From Pseudorasbora parva (lineage: Eukaryota > Chordata > Actinopteri > Cypriniformes > Gobionidae): DNA of 64,000 nucleotides. A program made the position numbers and the translations under genes. Shown here piece by piece: positions 46,358-64,000 of the stretch. Position 1 is the stretch's first letter. Each line of letters starts with the position of its first letter. The DNA lies in contig NC_090195.1 in assembly GCF_024679245.1 (NCBI RefSeq), forward strand, positions 9,811,993 to 9,875,992. The letters are read 5' to 3'. Under the pieces are notes generated by a model that saw nothing but the letters and a program-made list of their open reading frames with translations, was not told where the DNA came from and did no database searches.

Positions 46358-47905
46358 GCATTATATAACCCCCCAAAAACTGGGAAATAGAAATCCCAAC
46401 CCAGTTTCAGATAAATATAAATTGGTCTAAATTAAAAGAAACATGTTCATAAAACTCAAAACAATGAAACAATTCAGATAACTTCAAATTTGCCAGTTTC
46501 ATAAATACTCCAAAAAGTTAATTTGATTAATTACTTAATATTTTTAATTTGAGTTTGGCATAATTAGTCAAAATACTTTTTTGGAGTGACATTAAAATCT
46601 TTTTTTAATGTTAATTTTTATTAATTAAATAAACAAATTGGATGCAACCAAATATAGGGTCCCTGTTAAAACACCATTGAGTTGAGTAATATTCTATACA
46701 TCTGAAGTAATGCACTTCACGCTTCCTTAGATGTAGAATGCTTGCCCAGACAAAATGGCATTCCTGAGTAAGAGTGAATGAACTACTGTAGGATTTGACA
46801 TCTACAAACCAGCTTTGAATAACTGTGAGGGCCCTGGGGTGAGTTTCCAACCACTACTAAACATGAGAAGAGAACTATTACCCCCTGTAATGTAGTATGT
46901 TTGTAATCAAGTGTGTAAGAGCGTATGCGATTTGCTACTGGCCAGTTTGTGATCCACTTTGTGAGGTGTTAGGTGACTGAAACTTGACCTCCATGAACAA
47001 TAAACTAAACCTTTTAAACATGTGGAGGCAATTCATAGGTTTAGTTTGCACTTATACCTGAACATGAGATTTACATTATATTTATATCTTTAAATAAGAG
47101 GCTAAAAGGGGTATAAATCAACAATAGTCAACAATCAATATATATATATATGATTTTTTTTTAATTACTTTCATGAAAGGTCTTTTTAAATGCTTAATGG
47201 CATCACAACAAAGGTCTGCACATTTATGAACCTCTGCACAACGCTATTTTGAGCTTGTGTAGGCTAATTATGTATATTTACTCAAATAAAGTTAGCAGCA
47301 GTCTTCCACCATGCACAATGTGGACATTACAGATGTAGACGCTCTTAAAATGGAAGCGATATTTAACCAGTATTCATTCTGGTACCCACCATGGTAGACC
47401 ACAGTGAAAATAACTGGCTCTCAATTCCAGAATGACAGTCCTACCGCTGTCTAGAAATTTTTACCTCAGAGAGTCTTCTCAAGCGTACAATTTGAGTATT
47501 TTCGATTGTTTCTCATGTTTAAGTTCACTCCCCAGGTTGAGGGAATGTGTTCTGTGGGAGTTCTTTGTTGAACACAGAGCACAGGTTGTATGTTGAGAGA
47601 ACGATTTCTCGGTCCGCTCTGGCCCTGAGCTGAGACAGAAAGAGCCCTTTATACTCCCTCAGGCTCTGTGTGTTTAGACTCTGATGGGCAGAAGCTAGTG
47701 GCTGGTTAGTGTATGCCTGTGAAAAGTCTCCCCTTACCATTCCACTTAAGGTCAAATAATCATGCTGGAGGAAAACTAAAACTATATCATTATCTAAAAA
47801 ATTTTTTTTAAATGTTTTTCACATTAAAGGCATAGTTCACCCTAAAAAAATGTTGTTAGCAATTGTTTACTCTCCCTGGTTTTTCTAATGCTGTATGCTC
47901 TTCTT

Positions 47906-48650
47906 TTAAAGGGTTAGTTCACCCAAAAATAAATTCTGTCAATAATTACTCACCCTCATGTCGTTCAACACTCGTAAGTCCTCCGTTCATCTTCAGACAC
48001 AGATGAAGATATTTGTGTTGAAATCCGATGGCTCAAATAGGCTTTCATTGACACCAATGTCACTTCCTCTCTCAAGACCCATAAAGGCACTAAAGACGTC
48101 GTTACAAAGCCCATCTCACTGCAGTGATTCTACAATCATTTTATGAAGCGACGACAATAGTTTTTCTGAGCAAAAAAAACAACAACTAAATGATGACTTT
48201 AGTGATGGGCCGATTTCAAAACAAAGATTCAAACTCCTATGAATCAGCGTATTGATTTCGATCAACAATGTCACCTGATTTTGTCAGTTTGACATGTGAT
48301 CCGAATCATGAATCAATACGCTGATTCATAACCGTTCGACACTTTGCTTTGAATTCGGCCCATCACTATAGAAGTCGTTATTTAGGTTTTTTGCGCACAA
48401 AAACTGTTCTCGTCGCCTCATAAAATTATTGTAGAGCCACTGTAGTGAGATGGGCTTTGTAACGACGTATTTAGTGCCTTTATGGGTCTTGAGAGAGGAA
48501 ATGACAACGAAGGCTATTTGAGCCATCAGATTTTGCCAAAAATATTTTCACTTGTGTTCCGAAGGTGAACTTACGGTCTGTTCGGGTGTCGAACAACATT
48601 AGGGTGAGTAATTAATGACAGAATTTTCATTTTTGGGTGAACTAACATCC
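47906..48650. mobile_element. Palindromic TTAA MITE, uninterrupted reference copy
   Basis: Left TTAAAGGGTTAGTTCACCCA, right TTTTCATTTTTGGGTGAACT. A partial related end (GGCATAGTTCACCCTAAAA) precedes it at 47828. It shows the pre-insertion structure of 2057-3373. Confidence 0.9.
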
Positions 48651-48742
48651 ATATAATGGCAGTGAATTGCGACCACCATCAAGCTTTTTAAAAAAGGATG
48701 TAAAAGTGTCACAGAATGATCCCATGTGGTATGTACAAAATA

Positions 48743-50382
48743 CAGTCCCTGACAAAAGTCTTGTCGCTTATCTATTTTCTAGAAATACCTGATATTAACC
48801 TGACTTTTAATGAATTATTTGGTGTTGGAAATATCTCATATGAAAAGCTAAAACCCTCCCAAATGATGTTTAATGCACTGAAATAAATAATTTCCACAGA
48901 AAAAATATTTATCATTTAATCAAGACAGAAAGGTCAAATTTTGGCAAGACAAAAGTTTTGTCGCCTATACAGAAATTGAACAAATTTACTGCAAATACAA
49001 AAATATGTCAGCAAATTAAGTTGTGGTGCTGTGAGATTTAAATTTAATATCTTGTATGACTTCCATGAGCTTGAAGGACTGCATCCATGTGGTTTGGCAA
49101 GGATTCATACAATTTATTGATGAAGTCATCAGGAATAGCTAAGAAAGCAGTCTTGCATGCCTCCCAGAGTTCATCAATATTCTTTGGTTTCGTCTTCTAT
49201 GCGTCATCTTTCATCCTACCCCACATATGCTCAATGATGTTCATGTCTGGTGACTGGGCTGGCCAATCCCGGAGCATCTTGATCTTCTTCGCCTTGAGGA
49301 ACTTTGATGTGGAGATGGAAGTATGCGATGGAGCACCGTCCTGCTGCAGAATTTGGCCTCTTTTATGGTTGGGAATATAAGAGGTAGCTAAAATTTCTTG
49401 GTATTTTAGACTATTGATGTTGCCTTCCACCCTGCAGATCTCTCGCACACCCCCATACTGGATGTAACCCCAGACCATGATTTTTCCGCCACCAAACTTC
49501 ACTGTTTTCTGGGTGAATCTCGGATCCATTCTGGCTCCAGTAGGTCTCTTGCAATATTTGCGGCGACTGTGGTGTAATTCAACAGAAGATTCATCTGAAA
49601 AATCCACCTTCTGCCACTTTTCCAGCGTCCATCCTTTTAGCAGGCTGTGGGCCTTGGCAAATGCCACACGTTTTTCAATTGTCTTTTGTTTAGTGCTGGC
49701 TTCTGGGCACTGATTCGACCATGGAGGCCATTTCGAGACAGAATGCGACAAACTGTTCTGGTTGACACAGGGACTTCAGGTGACCAGGTCTCGTGGAGCT
49801 CTGCTGCAGTGGAAAATGGGCTGGCCTTGGATTTTCGAGCCAACAAACGGTCCTCTCGAGCAGTTGTCTTGCGGGGTCTGCCTGACCTGGGCTTGTCAAA
49901 AACGTCTCCAGTCTCTTCAAATCTTTTTTTTTTATCCTCTGAGACGCTGAGACACATTGAAGGTGTCTGCCACATCAGCAGTGGATCTGGTCTTCAGCCT
50001 CTTGATAATCAAAACTTTAGTCTCAGGGTGAATCTTAGGCATGTTTGCAGAGGTCTAGTTGCAGTTGATGTGAAGGTCTAGTGTACTGGGGTTCTTTTTA
50101 TACACACTTGAGACCTAATTGATCCATTATTAGTCACAGGTGAAGCTCATATGACAAGGTGATAACACTTATGTCTTTGCAAAAATTGACTCAATAGGCT
50201 TTACCAAGCTGTGAATATTAGAATACTTTTTGAAAGTTTAGTTTTTCACTGAAACATTATCACAAAAGCTGGTGGGATTAAAATGAGCCATTTCTTGTTA
50301 AAAAAAATCTTGATTAGAAATATATTTCAGCGGCACATTAGGTCAATTTGTACACAAGCGACAAGACTTTTGTCAGGGACTG
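48743..50382 (-). mobile_element. Tc1-type transposon (CAGTCCCTGACAAAAGTC ends)
   Basis: Near-perfect inverted ends CAGTCCCTGACAAAAGTCTT and AAGACTTTTGTCAGGGACTG are flanked by TA on both sides. The internal TTTGGCAAGACAAAAGTTTTG forms a second direct-repeat motif. It is the least decayed of the three Tc1-type copies. Confidence 0.96.
49197..50042 (-). pseudogene. Tc1-type transposase with two frameshifts
   Basis: It starts MPKIHPETKVLIIKRLKTRS, an N-terminal helix-turn-helix, followed by the basic linker SGRPRKTT. Catalytic regions VDFSDESS, QQDGAPSHT and QSPDMNIIEHMW hold D, D and E of the DD34E triad. One frameshift lies at an A run (about 49926-49935). The second lies near 49670-49680, where LNKRQLKN should run into RVAFAKAH. 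Otherwise nearly complete, so fairly young. Confidence 0.93.
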
Positions 50383-50589
50383 TAGTCTAAGTGTTCTGGG
50401 GTATACGATAGGGTGAAAAACAAACAGAAATCTATTATTTTACAAAATTCTTGAACTTGGCCTTTGGGGTTCTCTGCTATGTTTGTGAGATTCTATTAAC
50501 ACTGCAGTTTACTTCATAAATGCACACAAGTTGTGAGAAATCAAGATTAACAAAAACACAACGTGAAACACAACTCATGTACCTTTTTT

Positions 50590-50890
50590 CTGAGGTGACT
50601 ATATCCAACGCTATCTCAAGACCAATTCGTACATATTGGTACAAGGTGGCTAATTCGTACATCCTCATTTGAATGGATTCTTACGATTTGTCGATACTGG
50701 ATTGATGGGTAGGTTTTAGCGGCAGGGTTAAGGGTAGGGCATTCGTACGAAATCATATGAATTGACCAACTCGTCAAATACTTACGATTTAGCAAAAATC
50801 GTATGAATTGGTAAAGGTGAGGTCATATAAATTTGTACGAATTGCCAAGAGATCAGGTTGCTTCGTCGTAAGAAGTTATCACGGGAATGG
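50590..50890. repeat. Repeat rich in (AAT)TCGTACGAA motifs
   Basis: Inverted motifs such as CCAATTCGTACATATTG and AATTTGTACGAATTG surround GGTAGGTTTTAGCGGCAGGG. It is probably a palindromic DNA element; ends are not defined. Confidence 0.55.
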
Positions 50891-50996
50891 AAAGTTAAAG
50901 GTTCTCCATGGAACAATAGATACCAATTTTTTATTATTTTTTTATAGTTTATTTCCTAAAACATAATTAATTGTACTGTAGTATATGCTGTTATTT

Positions 50997-51172
<176 letters not shown>

Positions 51173-51179
51173 GACGGTC

Positions 51180-53103
51180 ATACGATCATAATATTTCCTG
51201 CTGGTTTATGTTCACCCTTGAACAGTCCTTCAACTGAACTGAATTTACACTTCTGAAGAGATAGCCACTAAGCCAAGTCATATATCGATAAAAATGCAAA
51301 CACACTGAAAAGTTAATTCTTAACGATCTTGCTCAAAGCATGCATAAGTACATCATTTTATTTGACATGAATCTGAATGTTTAAATGAGAACTTGTTCTT
51401 CGCACATCTTAACAAATGTTCTTGGCAATGAGGAGAAGTTTTTATGTTTTCCTTTATGAATTTATGTAATTATGATAACTTGTGATTATCCAATGTGGTC
51501 ATGCCAGAGCACTCAATATGTGTAATTGCAAATTTGTTATCTCTGAGTCATGCAACTGTCAGCATGAATTTTAATCTTTGATCTCTGGTAATGTCCAGAG
51601 AATTTAGAATGCACTTCATCATAATCATAAGTCAAAATTTGGTATACAACACTAGTCATAAGTTGCAGACATTTGTAGACAATTGATGAATATTGTAAAA
51701 TGTTGTATTGGCAGGTAAATCATTTTGTCACCAAATCAGACATCGCAGCTGCTTTATTGCATGCAAATAATCTTAGAATCTGAAGATCTACTGTGCGTGT
51801 TTCTGCAGACAGTTCACAGAGTGCAGTTCCAACTTGCCCTGAGGTGATGACATAACTTTGTTGTATTTGTATGAAGATGAATGATCTCACTGATTTTGTA
51901 TTAATCGTTTTATTGAATCATGATGCATGCAAATACCACAGTCATTTATTATATTTTTGTATTGTTCATTATTTAATGAATTAACTAATTCCTTACTTAT
52001 TCATAGAGAAGAGATTTGGCATGCTAACAAAAATGATTTCTGGCTTGGATCATGAGCTGGCCGCGTGCCATTTGTTCGTAGATGCAGTCGTTTATTTTAT
52101 TCATACATTTTAGAAACAGAGCTAAACTAAATAATCATTATAGGATTAATTCACAAGTTCATTAATGATATAATGTTGAACTATTCTATTTCAAACTAGC
52201 ATGGCACTGACTTAGCCTTTACATGGCAATAACCTGAGCTAGAGAGACACGTTCTGAAAAAGCTATTGGTCATATTGACACCGGAAGATACTGGTTTTCC
52301 ACAAACTGAATCTTATTAAAATCATACCTTCGTTTTATTCATATTTGATTTGTTTATGTTTGATTTTCAGTCATTATGTAGTTCATTTCTTCACCTTTAC
52401 AGTGAGGAGTGTGAAGAAATGAAACTGGGAAAAGTGATGGGCTGTCAGTCAAACTTAGCCCCTCCCACACAACCTCCACATGCACTCTTGAAGAACAGAT
52501 GTCTTCAAAACATAAGGTGTTGGCGTTTTATTACTTTATTGCCTTTTATACTTTGTTTAAATGTTTATTGACATTCAAAGCCAAGAAATGTAAAAAATGT
52601 TAAATCCAGTGTGTTAGTTCTATGCAAAATGTTAACTTATGAATCGATCATGAAACGTTACACAGCTCTCTGTCATTCTTGACTCAGTAACACTTTATTT
52701 TTAAGGGGACATAGTTACACGTTAGCTCTAGCAGCTGTAAATTATGCATAATTACAAGAAACTAACCTTTAAACTAACCCTAACTCCATAGTAAGTACAT
52801 GTAATTAATACATTTTACTCAGATTTAAGTAAGTTGGTTACAATTAAACGACACAATCAAGTGTAACTCTTGATTCTGATTGGTCAATACTAAGCAGTAA
52901 AATATTTCTGAAAAAAATGACCGTTGTCCTGGACGACACTATTTCTACATTAATAGTCATCATAAATCTAGGCTACATGAATTATCTGGTAAGCAAGTTT
53001 ATGTTATCATGAAAGTTATAATACAACTTCTCACTATTTTGCTGGTAATGCAAATATGCCTAATCCGAAAACGAACAAAACACTGAAGAAACATGGAATT
53101 GCT
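51180..53103. other. Unassigned, upstream of col11a1
   Basis: No gene recognised; a fragment of the GTAACACTTTATTTT repeat is at 52685-52790. Confidence 0.4.
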
Positions 53104-63545
<10,442 letters not shown>

Positions 63546-64000
63546 GTAAGTCACAGAGCACAAATCCAAATGTACAGGGGCTTTTTTTAGACCTGTTTAG
63601 ATCTATCCTCAGAGAGAAAGAATGAGACTGACTCCAGACAGGGTCAGACAAAGGTCAGTCATCAGCCTGTACCAGCGGGAAGTCAACCTAGATTTTTACA
63701 CTGTAGTCCTGAGCCATTATGTAAATAGGAAGACCTTTCTGGGACTGTTTTAGAGTCTTTTCGGTTGACAAGTAGACAAATCAGAATTTCAGGGGACTAT
63801 TGAGGCGTTAGTTATGTGTGGTTTCTTCTGCGAGGCAAGCCAGGGGAGATCTCGCTGTGACTCTGGATTGATGGAGTGAAGCGGACAGGGCCGTAGGTGA
63901 TCTGACCTCGGCAGTGATCCCTCAGGGTTCTGTTATTTTAGAAAGTTGGATCCATTGGGGCTGAAGCTTGACCTCAGAAATTAACCTCCTTACATCATCA
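63546..64000 (+). other. col11a1 intron 3, start
   Basis: Begins with the donor GTAAGT. Exon 4 is not reached before the window ends. Confidence 0.6.

Noticed and set aside
46073..46376. Frames of alternating Val-Cys
   Set aside because: Artefact of the (CA)n tract on the minus strand.

Overview
The window looks like nuclear DNA of a teleost fish, most likely a cyprinid. It is AT-rich and full of microsatellites. It holds several Tc1-type and hAT-type elements, palindromic TTAA-flanked MITEs, a 5S-rRNA-derived SINE and an L2 LINE. Its two recognisable host genes are split by introns of vertebrate type.

Gene 1 is rnpc3 on the minus strand, encoding the U11/U12-65K protein of the minor spliceosome. 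I can place 13 coding exons between 25398 and 9671. They add up to 1440 nt (479 residues plus stop), with every splice phase consistent. The last intron is U12-type. About 240 nt after the stop codon lie two tandem U12-type 5' splice-site sequences (9413-9433), which match the U11-binding splicing enhancer known from this gene. A likely promoter and non-coding first exon lie near 27.2 kb.

Gene 2 is col11a1 on the plus strand, encoding the collagen XI alpha-1 chain. Exon 1 (signal peptide, 53632-53752), exon 2 and exon 3 are present and the gene runs off the right edge. The two genes are head to head, about 28 kb apart. Beyond the 3' end of rnpc3 are decayed pancreatic alpha-amylase exons in both orientations (576-850 minus, 6788-6983 plus). 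This recalls the mammalian order COL11A1-RNPC3-AMY.

Layout: 1-9.3 kb, amylase relics, nested transposons and one unidentified exon-like frame (8759-8947). 9.3-25.4 kb, rnpc3, with its introns invaded by a DNA transposon carrying an inverted tRNA-like pair, a Tc1 fossil, a 25-bp minisatellite and MITEs. 25.4-53.6 kb, intergenic, with two more Tc1 fossils, several MITEs, a hAT element inside another element, a CTGT/CTAT array, and three unidentified exon-like frames on the minus strand (30.7-34.1 kb). 53.6-64 kb, the start of col11a1, whose first intron holds an L2 LINE with an open 563-codon reverse transcriptase frame.

All homologies were recognised by eye from the sequence; no database search was run.
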